From Perilla frutescens (taxonomy: Eukaryota; Streptophyta; Magnoliopsida; Lamiales; Lamiaceae), in NCBI GenBank assembly GCA_026008535.1, contig BRKX01000018.1, forward strand, positions 17,616,088 through 17,680,087: DNA of 64,000 nt, in the 5' to 3' direction. Positions 1 through 11,786 of this stretch are shown here, in pieces. The notes below the pieces were generated by a model. The model saw only the letters and a program-made list of their open reading frames with translations. It made no database searches and had not been told where the DNA came from. Within the stretch, counting starts at the first letter, position 1, and the number at the start of each line of letters is the position of its first letter. The position numbers were made by a program, and so were the translations under genes.

Positions 1-316
1 ATTATGATTAGGCATATTGAGTTTGTTTTGAGATATTGAATGATCAATATGTCTTGATTATTGTGTGTTGAACATTGAGTTCAACGTTGACATTATGTGT
101 TGAATGTTCAGTTCAACATTGATATTGTTGTGATGAACATTATGTTCGGCATTGATTTTATAGTAGGATATGTTCCTATTATATGATGATCTAATTAAGG
201 GGGAGTAACCCTTAACGGGGAGATTTTTAGATCTCCATTTTCCGCTGCGACTCTAATTGTACAAAATACATTGAGTTGTATGTTTTGTGCAGAAAGGCTA
301 AGATTAAGGGGAAGAT
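1..316 (+). mobile_element. 3' internal end of a Ty1/copia-type retroelement
   Basis: This stretch has no open frame but ends in a purine-rich tract directly followed by an LTR start, so it is the untranslated 3' end of an element whose body lies left of the window. It contains loosely repeated units built around a GTTCAACATTGA-like word (about 65-160) and a GGGGGAG block at about 200. The rest of the element is not visible, so lineage is not assigned. Confidence 0.6.
306..315 (+). other. Polypurine tract of the left-edge retroelement
   Basis: AAGGGGAAGA immediately precedes the TGTTGAG start of the LTR at 317, the expected place of the plus-strand primer of an LTR retrotransposon. Confidence 0.65.
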
Positions 317-1389
317 TGTTGAGTGCTGTATGAAATTGAGGTTCAATGTTGCACTCGATGTCAGACAGACTCCCTGCGACATCGTATGTGACATAGTCGT
401 AACTAATCTTATCCTTTTGTAGTTTTATTTATTATATCTTAAAATATATGTGTATATCCACGAAATTGATATTTCAAATAAATGGATATATACATATTAG
501 ATATATTATTTAAAATAGAGTTTGACAAAGTCAAAACTCTATCTCCTTTTTTTTAGGTCTAGCGGTTTTTCTATTTATTTCTTTTTGTTTTTCAGAAAAT
601 TATATTTGTTGGATATTTAGAAAAAGAGCATGAACGTGGGGAAGCTTTCAACCACGCCTTGGAGGTGGTTTCTTCCATATACGGTGAAGTCATGGAGTGG
701 AGCGGTTATCGTCAACCCATGTTCAAGAAAGAGAAATCGTGGACCTTGTTGGATTCAAGTGAAGGGCATATTTAAGAAGCATGGTCGACACTTGAAGACT
801 CATTCAAGCTCAATCCATTTTTCGCTGCGTGAAGATTGAAGAAAGCTTGAGTCACAAACTTAGTATAAGTTTTGTTCTTCGTTCCTTCTTCTATCTTAAC
901 GTTTGTTGTTGCTCAATCCTTTCACGGAATAGATTGTACAAATTAGGATAGATAGCAAGGTTGTGAAACCTTTACTAGTTCGTATACAAATTGATGGGAT
1001 GTCAATTTGTTTGTTTTAGTTTGTGTACAAGTTGACGGGATGTCAATTTGTATGTTGTAGTTTGTATATAAATTGACGGGATGTCAATTTATATGTTTTA
1101 GTTCTTTTTAGTGATAGTCTAGATTAGAACTTTTAAATGTTGTTGAAGTGTTGAGAGCTTCCGCGTCCAACATCGACAGCTTGAAAATTTTGTACTCATA
1201 GTAGTATAATTTCGCCCTGAGGCAATCATACAAATGTTGTGTGTGATTTAAAAAATTATATCGTGTATCATTATGCGTTTTATTTCCTGCATATTTGTGT
1301 TAAGATAGTTGTGTTAACTGTCTTTAACATTGAGTTTGACATTACAAATTTGTGTCTAATTTCAGTGTTCGTCGCAAGAAATTCCAACA
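317..1389 (+). repeat. 3' LTR (1073 bp) of the left-edge copia element
   Basis: It begins TGTTGAG and ends ATTCCAACA, with the canonical TG...CA termini, and is preceded by a polypurine tract. The solo LTR at 20372-21439 on the opposite strand belongs to the same family: both begin TGTTGAGT, share a block around CTGAGGCAATCA and CTTGAGGCAATCA, and end in related ...GCAA(G/C)AAATTC-(C/T)AACA-type sequence. The 5 bp after the LTR are AAAAT; the matching duplication would be off-window. Positions 977-1099 hold three hairpin-forming 41-bp units, listed separately. A 69-codon open frame at 630-839 is not supported as a gene. Confidence 0.8.
977..1099 (+). repeat. Three 41-bp tandem units, each an inverted repeat
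   Basis: Units start at 977, 1018 and 1059, each exactly 41 bp. Each holds two arms of 10-12 nt around an identical GGGAT loop. Unit 3 has perfectly complementary 12-nt arms. Units 1 and 2 differ at single positions that leave G-U pairs in RNA. The array sits at about 660-780 of the LTR. Confidence 0.9.
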
Positions 1390-2494
1390 AAAATATATTG
1401 ACTGCGTGTACTATGCTACACAGTAAACGAGCACCTTCAATTAGTAGAAGACATTGTCTGGTAAGAATGGTATAAAAAATCAATAAACTAAAACAAAGCA
1501 TTACCATATCACCAAATCAACCAAAACTTGCAAAATCACACAACTAGAACAAAAGCATCACCAACATTATCATTACGCATTTACTGTAGTAATCTTTAAC
1601 ATATCTACATACATCAAACAAAAATATTAATGAAAGTATTTGAATATAGCAATATTTACCCCCAAGTTACATTATCACTATCATCAATCATTCGTTTCAG
1701 GTCGAGACGATTCACATCAAATCTACCCAAACTACAGCCACATAAATCAATAAAATAACCAATCCTCAAATGAACGACATATAATTTTGGATTTTTGACA
1801 ACAATCCCAAACAACCTATTACAAAAATTTACAAAACCTTACCATTTACACCCTAGCCTATAATTTTATGAACCACATCGGGAAAATCCGCTTCAAAGAA
1901 CTCGAAAAGTTCAAAATTATTACCTGGCTTTCATCGTGCCATTCTTGTATCAGAAAAATGTGTTCTGTTGTTTAGTTAAAACTTTAACAGTCACGCCGCT
2001 GCCCAGAACCGTCATCTGAATGCCGCACAACAACCGCCGTCATCGCTATATAATCATTTTTCCAAACGCTCGCTGCAATCTCGGTCCACAACCTACGTTT
2101 TTTGTGGATGCTAGGTTTTTGCCGCCGTCGATTTCTTGGATTTCTTTCTCTGTGATTTTCTTTTGACTATATTTATGGGGGGTTTTGGTTTGGAAAAGAT
2201 ATGAAATCATAAGATAACCCGTATCTATTGCCATTTTTAGTGCATAATTCCATATAAAACTATGTTACCAATTTATTAAATTACCCTGTATGAATTAATA
2301 TATATTTTAAATTTAATTAATACTATTTTACGCACATTTAATCTCATTCATCCACCAACAAAATTTGTAGGGATCATATTTGTCCCTATTTTTTATACAA
2401 AGAGGAGTCCATACTATAACCATACCCTATATATATCTATATATATATATTTATATATGTAGATATATATATATATATGTATATATGTATATAT
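1390..2494. other. Intergenic, no gene recognised
   Basis: AT-rich DNA without a credible coding region. A short GC-richer patch at about 1985-2110 contains CCGCCG-type words like those at 27540-27880 but gives no convincing exon. The end (about 2425-2494) is an AT-dinucleotide microsatellite. Confidence 0.6.
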
Positions 2495-2970
2495 GGAGTG
2501 GATCTAGTAAAAACTAGTCCCCATATGAGAACTAAGAACCAATAATCACCATCTAATCCGACAATATCTACGGATCATATTTAAATAATAATTCGGTGGC
2601 ATTTTCATAATAGCAACTAAATCCACTGCCTACGAAGCTTAGTAAGGGCAAAATCAGAAATTTTTGAAAACATACGCAGAATCTGAATTTGCAGAGAAAG
2701 CTTAGTAGGGGCAAAATCTCCATAACTGCTCAGAGAAAGCTCTCATGTAAATCAATGCTGTAAAATTGAAGAAAAACGCTAAACTAGTTCCACAGATTTT
2801 TGAAATCTTCCGAACGAACAACAACTCTGATGAAAGATTAAATTTTCAACCTAGAAAAGATGAAAAATCAAGGTGATATATCGTTCAATTTTTTTTTCTC
2901 TATTCTGTTCAATTTATCAGTTTCATTTTGTTCTGTTGTATATTGATGTTGTAATTTTTTTTCCGTATTG

Positions 2971-3690
2971 TGTTTAACATTAACGTCTACAGTTTTAGCA
3001 TTAACATAACTCTTGTTTAGCATTAACATGAAAACTTGCCAGGAAAATTATAAACCAATCATGAGCAATGTTATTACAATTTTGTTGAATTATCAATGTC
3101 GTCCACCCCCTCTTAGTATTATCTCATCATAATTTAGTAGTTTCATTTTATTTTTGTTAACATCGAGAAACTTGTAGAAACATATAAAACCTAACACTGT
3201 TGGCAATGTATGATTTATCTGTACAATTTGTTGTGTTTAGCATTATCGTTTATAGTTTTAACATTGTCATTTCTAATTTTAGCATTAACATAACTCTTGT
3301 TTAGCATTAGCATGAAAACTTTCCAGGAAAATTATAAACCAATCATGAACAATGTTATTACAACTTTGTTGAATTATCAATATAGTCCACCCTCTGTAAG
3401 TATTGTCTTATCATAATTTAACAGTTTCATTTGATTTTTTTTTAACATTGAGAAACTTGTAAAAACATATAAAACCCACCACTTTTACCAATGTATGATT
3501 TTTCTGTACAATTTGTTGTGTTTAGCATTATTGTTTGCAGTTTTAGCATTTTCATTTCTCATTTTAACATTAGCATAATCCTTTATTAGCATTAGCATAA
3601 AAAACTTGTTAGGGGCATTATAAACCAACCATAAACAAACGCTATTACAGTTTGTTGAATTAGCATTAATTATCACTGTCATTCTTAGCA
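2971..3690 (+). repeat. Diverged tandem repeat, about 263-285-bp unit
   Basis: Units begin with a TGTTTA(A/G)CATTA word at 2971, 3234 and 3519. Each repeats the same order of blocks: TTTTAGCATTA, ACTCTTGTTTAGCATTA, an AAATTATAAACCAATCATGA-like stretch, TGTTATTACA and a TGTATGATTT segment before the next unit. The third unit is shorter and more diverged. A weak antisense frame at 3485-3691 is a by-product. Confidence 0.8.
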
Positions 3691-4130
3691 TTAAAAAACA
3701 TACATGTCAGAAAAAGTTAACACGAATATTATAAACCAAGACATGACACATTTTGTGGTACTAGAATTATTGTTCACTGAATTGACATCATCATATAGTA
3801 TTTTAGCATTACCATTAACACTATTGTTCATTACTTTTATCTTTATAATTTATTTATGTTTTTAGCCTTATTATTTTGTTTACTTAATAGTATTGTATAA
3901 AAAATTATAGGTGTTCAAAGAGCTACATAAAATGAAACTACAAAGAGAATAAAAGGTAAAACTGCCTCCACTCATCAAGATGATAGAAGCAACGAGATAT
4001 TTTACAAACATCCATCATTGTAGATAACCATATGCCCATCAATCGAGTATATAAAATTTTAGACAACCCAGGAGAAATCTCCAAAGTGGTGCCCACACAA
4101 TCTGCAGATTAAATAAGCCACTAGTCATGT

Positions 4131-4226
4131 TAATGCTAAAACTAATATCTTCTTCGATAATGCTAAAACTAGCCGTAGTAATGCTAAAACTAATTACAAC
4201 AATACTAAAATCTATCATAGTAATGC
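4131..4226. repeat. TAATGCTAAAA motif array, inverted relative to the left half
   Basis: Several copies of TAATGCTAAAA or one-base variants occur within about 100 bp near the right TIR. The left half of the same element carries the reverse complement TTTTAGCATTA many times. Inverted subterminal motif arrays are typical transposase-binding sites in hAT and CACTA elements. Confidence 0.7.
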
Positions 4227-4413
4227 TAAAAGGATCCAGTCCAAAAATTAAAAAAATACCTTCAATTCATTAAAATAATCTTAGTATTACAAAAATAGGA
4301 CCACATAACTCAAACTCGGGTACAAATTTTCACCGTCCAAAAACTGAAGATCTACGATTTTGATTGGTTCTTAATTCTCACATGGGACTTTCGTTCTCAT
4401 TTGATCCATTCTC

Positions 4414-4415
4414 TC

Positions 4416-4452
<37 letters not shown>

Positions 4453-5104
4453 GACACAGACACACGCTAGCTTTCTATGTATTTTTTGTGAAGAAGATTT
4501 CACTGAGCTATCATTATATATACGTATTTAGCTGATTGGTGAGGAATCAAATTTTGTTATATGATCAGCGATATATACACAAACATACATATATATATAT
4601 ATATATTTAATTTCCTTAAGAGAATAATTAAACAATTCATAATCAAATAACTTAATTATAAACTTAGCCACACACCTTACAATCATATGAAGATTAAACA
4701 GGTAAACTATGTATGCAGGTTCTACATATGTGTCTTACTTACAATTTAGAAAGTTTATTGGGCCCAATTAATAATTGTAAATAGCATTTCCAAGTCAAAA
4801 TTAACAAGATACCACCTGAAAAACTGAAAATATTTATTACATGTAGCCTTTTGTTGTAGGGTTTTTGATATATAGGGTAATAGGGGGTGCGGTTGTTGAG
4901 AAACAAAATGTGGAATCTATATATAATTTACTCAAATTCCAATCAGTCTCGCTTCAAGTCTCCATCAACTTTATTTCCCTTAATATATATATATATATAT
5001 ATAATAGAATAAAGTTCCAAAAAATTTCTCAACTAAAAAGGTCAAGTTCATCTGCAATTATCATAAATAAAAAATTATTTATCCTATTTTTTTGTTTTAT
5101 CTCC

Positions 5105-5151
<47 letters not shown>

Positions 5152-5841
5152 TATATCTTACACATTTTATATTATAAAATTCCTTTGTGATAATTGGTAT
5201 ATTCAATAACACTAGAGTATTTCCTAGTGGATGTATTTACATGCATAGGTTGCTACGTTATGTAATTTTCAAAGAAATCATTTGAATCTTTTGGTAAACT
5301 GATATATAAATATTAACTAATAGTAAAATATTATTCGGTGGATTGAATTTAATAATAAAAAATTAATTTCTAAAATTTGAAATGACTGTATACGGGAAAA
5401 TTATTGTTAATACAATTTTTGTTATTAAATAGACAAGTATATTTCGTTATACACGTGACATTCTAAATTTATTTTATATATATGAATGAATAAATATGTG
5501 GGTTTTAGCATATTAAGAAGTGATTGAATAACGTTTGATAGATTTTATTATGTTAAATAAATACTAAGTATATTAAATACATTGAATAAAATAATCAAGT
5601 GAATTATTTGGTAAAACATCATAATCGGTAGCATGATTTATTATACTTTATATATAAATATAACATTTAAGAATATTTTTAATTATATTGAACATGAAAT
5701 AGTTAACAATTTGACTATTTAATTAAATGAATAACTAAATCAAATAGAGCTTGATATTTATAAATTCAATATTATATTATTTTTTAAAAAGTGTAGTCTA
5801 AGGTTATTGGATATATAATCATCGTTAATCTATTTTATAGA
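4414..5841. other. AT-rich intergenic DNA with microsatellites
   Basis: No gene recognised. Microsatellites: CT followed by AT at about 4413-4452, AT at about 4590-4606 and 4984-5002, and a compound CT-AC-AT tract at 5107-5154. A 114-codon frame at 4865-5209 is generated by these repeats. Confidence 0.7.
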
Positions 5842-6231
5842 GTTCACTACAATTTGGTACCAGAACTTTGGACGTTTTTACACTTTTGTGCCAAAGTTTA
5901 AAAATATATATATATATTAACACTTTGCACAAAAAAATTATACTTATAGAACTAGATCAATTTTTCGTTCTCGCAAATGTTGACGTGGATTGCCAAAAAT
6001 CATTCAAACTCAGCCTTTAGCTTATTCCATTTGTACAAATATTAGATGTTGTCATTGCTCTTCATAAATTTCAGTAGTCAATGTTAACATTCTTGAGGTT
6101 GTAAAATTACTCTAGTGTTATAAGTGTTAATTTGTGCAAACGTTCGGTATCAATATGTAAAAATTTAAAATTTTGGAACATAAGTTTAAAAACGCTCAAC
6201 GCTGGATATTAGGATATTAAAGTGTAATCAA
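5842..6231. mobile_element. MITE with degenerate about 50-bp TIRs
   Basis: The left end at 5842 and the reverse complement of the right end at about 6231 both read GTT..ACTACA/TTACA, then a diverged middle, then CGTTTTTA(C/A)ACTT..TG(T/C)-CC. The element is about 390 bp and non-coding. The long imperfect TIRs suggest a Mutator-like MITE; no target duplication was resolved. Confidence 0.5.
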
Positions 6232-8744
6232 CCATGTTTTAATGCAAAATAAAATGAAGATTGATATGGATATATGTAGGCTGCATCGTTATAATATCTT
6301 AAATTCAATTTTTTTATGTTTCAATATATATTTATTAACCTTATTTTGACTATATTTATTTTACTTACAACATAATTATTAATTTCTTAAGAGTTAAATC
6401 CAACAAATCCATATAAATAGACAACCCTAAAAATCTTTAAAACGAAACATAAGTTATTGTATAATCTTTGTTGTTCACTTTTTTATTTCACTTTAAAATG
6501 ACTCACAAGTGTATGAGGCTAATTATGCAAAACTAGGTGAGAATAGATATGGTATCCACAAGCACTGGCAATGTAATTCAATTAAGTACCCGATTGTATT
6601 ATATTATTTTATCTGGATAACTGAATTAAATATTTGGTTTGGTTAAACTAAATTGAACATGAAAAATAAAACAATTAATTAAACAGGAATGCAAAATTAG
6701 AAATGGGAAACTTCAGAGAGAAAATAGATCATAGAGATTTATACGCTTATGGCTCTTATGAATTCAGTTAACATTTTAAACCTTATTTAATTTCTAGACT
6801 TGCAGGATAATCACTATAGTATCTAGATCATCTTTCTCTCAAGTAAGTTTTAGAAGTAGATTAGACACTAATAATCATCTCTCGATCTCGAATTATTGTC
6901 TAACTTCTAATAGCTCTTAAGATTTATTCTCCTCATGACGACATATCAATCTCTCGATTTAGCAAGTTCCTATTATACAATCCTAATTCATTAACTAATT
7001 AACCTTTCTCGAGTGATAACCAATAAACTAGACAAGTGCATTTGTTGGCCAAAGAATTACCCAAGATAATTAAGCAGGAAGCATAGTCAAGTAAAGAAAT
7101 GAAATAATAAAATTAATTGAAATCATCAGAATCCATGATTGTACAAAACCCTAGAATCTCCAAATGTTTAGCAATTCATTATCAATTCACAATCCATGCA
7201 TGGAGAGGAAATAAATAACTACGACTAACATGATAAACATAAAATGAGAAAACATAAAATACAACTTATGCTGATTGAATATGAAATTACATACACCTAT
7301 GCGAAGTGTCTGTTCTGTAAACGTTCATAGAAAGTTCACGTATGTTGAGATAATGTTTACAATAAAGTACTTGAATGGTTTGATGAACTTAATAGTAATG
7401 TAGAAAGTAAAAAACAAAAAGGATTAGTAACCCTGCTCGATCAACTGATCTATGATAGGGGGACTTGTTAAATCCGTGGAAAATAATTCACTACTCCGAT
7501 GCAACATTTACTTGGGATATTACACGCAGCTGACCTCCTGTCACTCGATACTCTTTCTATCCATACACCTTCTTTAATTGATTTAAATTGTGATATCTCC
7601 TCATAACCTAGACTCCCTCTATCTAATTCCCACATGTATTCTCTCCCGAGAAACCTTTGACAGTATATGAAAAGTGTTTCAAAAATACATGAAGACTAGA
7701 ACACTAAAACCTAGTCTGACCAGATGACCGCAACTAATGTGGCTTAAAATAATTAGAGGTCTTGAAATAACTTGTGCAGTCTCTCTCTTTTTCAGTTCGT
7801 TTGGCGTGTCTAACAAGTATGATACCAGGATTATTTATAGAACATATTATAATCTTAACATGGTAATCATTAGTCTTATTCCTATTAGATAGCGAATAAG
7901 AACAACACTTCCTTATTCAGACATTGATCCGCGGACTTGCCTTGTTAGAACTCTTTCATCTCTAGACTTCTGCGTTATCTTCAATCACGTGCTCTTCAAG
8001 CTGATTAAGGCATTTTCTAGAATGATCTTGAATCTTTTCTTAGTTTTCAAACTTTGAACAACTTCAATAATTTTGGAAGAACAATCTGGACAAAAGATGT
8101 TTATGTAAATGTTCGGCGAACTTTGCCACGAACATTGTTGATCTTGAGCCTTCACTTCAGGTAGCACAATGGAATGACATTGTATGTTCACAAACTAACT
8201 TTTAGCTATCACTCAAGCTAGCTAGCAATACTCAGTGTGTTGAACAATCTCAGTTGTATCTTGATGCACAACTGTCTTCATCTTTAGCTCAATCCTATCT
8301 TCATGCTTGTGCTATCTTTGTTGAAGTTTAGATCACGTTCTGGACATCCTTACGAACGTTGTCCAGTACAACATGTTTAATACTTGGAAAAACTAAATAC
8401 TTAGTGTTGATTTATGCCATAAAGATCATGACAATCAAACACTATCATAAGTGTGAAATACATCACTTAATAAGCTCCTTGGTGCAAAGTATAGCAGTAA
8501 CAATCTCTCTCTCTTTGTCTTTATCTGTTGGAAAATCAGCTCTTTTATTTTTCCAAGTCCAACTTCTTCAGCAGTAGGAACGTTCACCTAGATCTGCATG
8601 AACATTTTCAAGTCTTCAGCTCCGTTTTTCTTTTTATCATTTAGATCTATTCTTTTCTTTTTCATTCTTTTGTCAAAGCAATGATGAACATGAAAAATAA
8701 AGACAAAAGTAAACTAAATGAATGAGTGTGGATGATGTAATAAA
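6232..8744 (-). repeat. Probable retroelement-derived repeat, - strand promoter
   Basis: No host gene is recognised. The segment at about 6525-7250 resembles in layout the dispersed repeat at 10555 (a stretch of AATCATC, ATTAACTAATTAA and a 'CCCTAGAATCT' block). At 7832-7839 there is a TATAAATA box on the - strand, inside sequence that looks like LTR DNA. I could not place LTR ends, so this is a provisional call. Confidence 0.3.
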
Positions 8745-9486
8745 GTAAGATGAGGCGGTTACTGAGAAGTCCAGATTCTCTTATATTTTTGTGTCTTTTT
8801 TCTCATTTTTGGTCCTTTGTTTTTTCTCCCTTTGAGTCAGAAAGAGCTAGTTTGGGCACAAGAGAGACATGAGGGAACAAAATCACACCTGGAGGGCATT
8901 TGGATGCCAATGATACCAAGATAAGCAACGACTTCTCAAAGTAAAGCTCTATTTCAAGTCTGGCTGAAATGCCCACCATTCCAGCAATGCTAAAGGATAA
9001 ATTTGTGATCGTGCCCATACCAAACCCAAGGTGATTACAGATGAGAAAGAGGAGATTGGGCACAAGGTTAACTTTACCAACTGAGACATGAGCAGTGCAC
9101 CTAAGTTGCTGAGGGCAAGTTGAGCTATTTATGGAAAGTCTGACCGCATCTCCCAAATCTAGGAGGGAGATCAGTTATCTAAGAAAAGTCAGATCTCGAT
9201 GATATAGGGTACGATAAGTACAGAATCTACGGATCAAACATTCTAAATAAGGGAAGAATCTGCCAGATATAGAAATTCGTAGGCATAGTGATTTGCAGAT
9301 CAAGCTGAAGATCCCCCGACTTGTGGGGGAAGTTGACTTATGTTTTGTACTCCTATATAAACTAGTTCATGGCAGATGCCAAACAACAGAATTTGATACA
9401 TTTTCTACATTTTACATTTTTGTTTAAAACAATCTTGGGTCTTATTTCCGCAAGATGCTAGGTTTTATTTTATGTTCATAAATCCA
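8745..9486 (+). repeat. LTR-like segment with TATA box
   Basis: A TATATAA box at 9354-9360 is followed about 125 bp later by a CCAACA terminus at about 9481-9489 and then TTGGTG, reminiscent of LTR end plus primer site in Ty3/gypsy elements. A short inverted repeat (TCCCC...GGGGA) lies at about 9310-9329. The left end was not resolved. A 117-codon antisense frame (8803-9156) has no recognisable domain and is not called. Confidence 0.35.
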
Positions 9487-10554
9487 ACATTGGTGTTGGA
9501 GTATTTTTGCCTTTAATATAAGTGAGTTTTCATTTCAATTATGTTTTTTTTCTTATTTTATTGTTATTCTAAGTCTAGCATGAGCGGCTAGACCCTATAT
9601 TATGGATTGAACAAATGTGAGAATTCAACAAACATGTAAAGAACCGCGATGCTTAATGGGCATGAAATTGTGTGAAATTAGTTCCGTCGTGTAATCATTT
9701 TTTTTGTTGCATTAAAGTGGAATAAGCTAGTTAATCATGGATGATCAATCATTAATTAGAATTATGTTCACTACCTCTATACATGGTCAATGAATCATAG
9801 CTGTGTGTTGATTATAAATGGATGGGATACATCACGGGTACTGTGCGCAAATTGAGAGATCGGTGTCTGTAGTAAATTTGGACCTTTTTAGTGCACAAAG
9901 CTTCTTTGTTACTTAAAATCAATTAAGAGATCGGGGTTGGACAACATGTTAGGGATTAAGGGATACGAGATCACCTCTAATATAATCTGAAAGGATAGAT
10001 TGGGCACGGAAAGAGAGATGGAGTGCCTTTAACTAGATAATCAAATTCACATAAGTAATCATCGTGCACATGATCAGCCTAATGTTTGTTAAGTTTGAAT
10101 CGACATTCAAAACAGAAATACTTTACTACTAATATTTTCTTTTGCTTGTTTTATTTTACTTTATAGATTCTAGTATGGAGACTACAACAACTCTCAAACT
10201 TTTGGAATTGATGACATTGAAAAATAGAATTCACAGCTCTTCATTGGATCGATCCTCACTCATGTTTGCTGGCTATGTCTACTGTGGGAATAAGAATAAG
10301 TCTCTTGAGATTTATTCAGACCGTGTCAGTTACCGATCAATTACATTTGAAAAGCTCAGAGTAGAGAGTTTTAAACTAAAACTAAGACCCAAGTAAATAG
10401 TCTTATAAAATTAGAGCAAAATAATATGTCTTTTTCAAAAACGATCATACAAATAAATAAAAATGAATACTCCCCCTATTTTCCTACAGTTCTAGGCAAA
10501 GGAGCATCATTGTGAATCTTCATTCTTCTAGATCAGAGTTATTGACACGCTATT
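9487..10554. other. Repeat-derived, no gene recognised
   Basis: A GAGCGGCTAGACCC-type block at about 9580 looks like an inverted counterpart of the dispersed repeat at 10555-11360. A frame at 10142-10396 (84 codons) shows no domain or codon signature that would support a gene. Confidence 0.35.
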
Positions 10555-11360
10555 TATTAACAAATAACTAAATCGCAAGTGCCCGATGCTATTGTAATAC
10601 TTAGGTGAGCAATAGTATCATATCCCACATAGACTGTTACTCCTATGTTCTCAAACACAGATACTAAACTAATATCTAGACACTAAAATCACAGGTAGAA
10701 TGGAAATAAATAAATAACACAAATATATGCAAAAAATAAAATAACTAAACTTAATAATTGGGAAAAACCTAGGCTTTGGGGAAACTGAATTATTATATCA
10801 TTTATTAATACTCAATAATTCTTGCAACCCAACTCTAGTCTTTAATCTATCAATGGTGGGGAATCACTAGTTTGTTATCAGATTGCTTTTAAAGGCATAT
10901 ACCATAACATATATATTATGAGCATGCACTTTACTTGGTCGGTCCTTCATACCTGTCATCATTTCCAATCTAGCTCACAAATATTTATTCAACCCCATAC
11001 AATACTTGTTCATTAGATCGGTTCTTCCAAGCACACATAACCCGATTTATATCTTTCTATCAATTAATCTTTCTCTGGTGAGTACATCAAATTAATCGAC
11101 TAGCATCCATATATGGTGATCAAGCATTCATACAAGATATAAATAAGCTCATAAAAATCAAACCCCGAGAGTTAGCAGGAAGAAAGTAATTAAATTATAT
11201 TATAAAATTCATAATATCCAATCCCTGAAATCTAGCTATGAATTTAGCTAGACATAATAAAATAAATAAACAAAACTCGAATATTGGAATTCATAACAAA
11301 ATAAACAATGAAACTGACTAACGGGGAGAAATCCAATTATCTTGTCTCTTCTACAATAGT
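10555..11360. repeat. Dispersed repeat family, copy 1
   Basis: It shares an ordered set of blocks with 37045-37685: CGCAAGTG, TTGTAATAC, GAGCAA.AGTATCATATC, TAATATCTAGA, a TATCAATxGTGG-AATCACT block and a GCACTTxACT block. This is a common plant repeat, probably Ty3/gypsy-derived, but no coding domain is present. It abuts the truncated LTR of S1. Confidence 0.6.
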
Positions 11361-11364
11361 ATTT

Positions 11365-11695
11365 AGTCTCTAGCAACCTTGTCATCTTAACTTATATAGT
11401 GAATATCCCTTCAAGAAGAAGGAAGAGAGGATGTAGAAGTTTCAACTTCAAACCTCCATAAAATCCTTGTGTATTGTACATTATTTTTAACTATCTTTAC
11501 ACATATCTTGTTACAACACTACTGCTTCGAAATTAATCATCTAAGCTCAATTGAAATCATCTCTACAACTGATTAAAGTAGTACAAACTTATTAAATGAG
11601 TTAGAGTCCCATTTATTCCGCACATATTAGCATTTTTTTTAAAAGAGATTATTCAACCCCCTTCTAAATTCTATTAGACTCATCCGGGACCAACA
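11365..11695 (+). repeat. Truncated 5' LTR of S1
   Basis: It aligns with the 3' part of the S2 LTR (reverse strand of 49345-49660): shared blocks include TATATAGTGAA, GGAAGAGAGGA.GTAGAAGTTT and the end CCAACA. The upstream part is missing; the dispersed repeat at 10555-11360 occupies its place. Confidence 0.7.
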
Positions 11696-11697
11696 AG

Positions 11698-11708
11698 TGG
11701 TATCAGAG
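11698..11708 (+). other. Primer-binding site (initiator tRNA-Met)
   Basis: TGGTATCAGAG, two bases after the LTR end at 11695, is complementary to the 3' end of plant initiator tRNA-Met, the usual primer of plant copia elements. The next base is T instead of the usual C. Confidence 0.85.
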
Positions 11709-11786
11709 TGGTTGATTCTAAGAATTAGTCATATCTGCAGATCATCTGAATCAGATCTATTTGTTTGTACTTACATCTTAAGCTAT

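Larger units (their letters stand above)
2495..4413. mobile_element. Non-autonomous DNA transposon with about 48-bp TIRs
   Basis: The left end (2496-2543) and the reverse complement of the right end (4362-4413) align: both carry GAG(A)-TGGATC, then CCCATATGAGAA or CCCATGTGAGAA, then TAAGAACCAAT. The 1.9-kb interior has no transposase frame. It contains a tandem repeat (2971-3690) rich in TTTTAGCATTA and, near the right end, an array of the complementary word TAATGCTAAAA. The element sits between an AT microsatellite and a TC microsatellite, and I cannot see a clean target duplication. A Mutator-like or hAT-like non-autonomous element is possible; the superfamily is not decided. Confidence 0.65.

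Noticed and set aside
630..839. 69-codon frame in the left LTR
   Set aside because: Short, inside an LTR, no similarity recognised; the related solo LTR shows no obvious counterpart.
4865..5209. 114-codon + strand open frame
   Set aside because: It runs through AT, CT and AC microsatellites and encodes Ile-Tyr, Leu-Ser and His-Thr runs; no domain, no gene context.
8803..9156. 117-codon - strand frame
   Set aside because: Lies antisense in an LTR-like segment with a + strand TATA box; no domain recognised.
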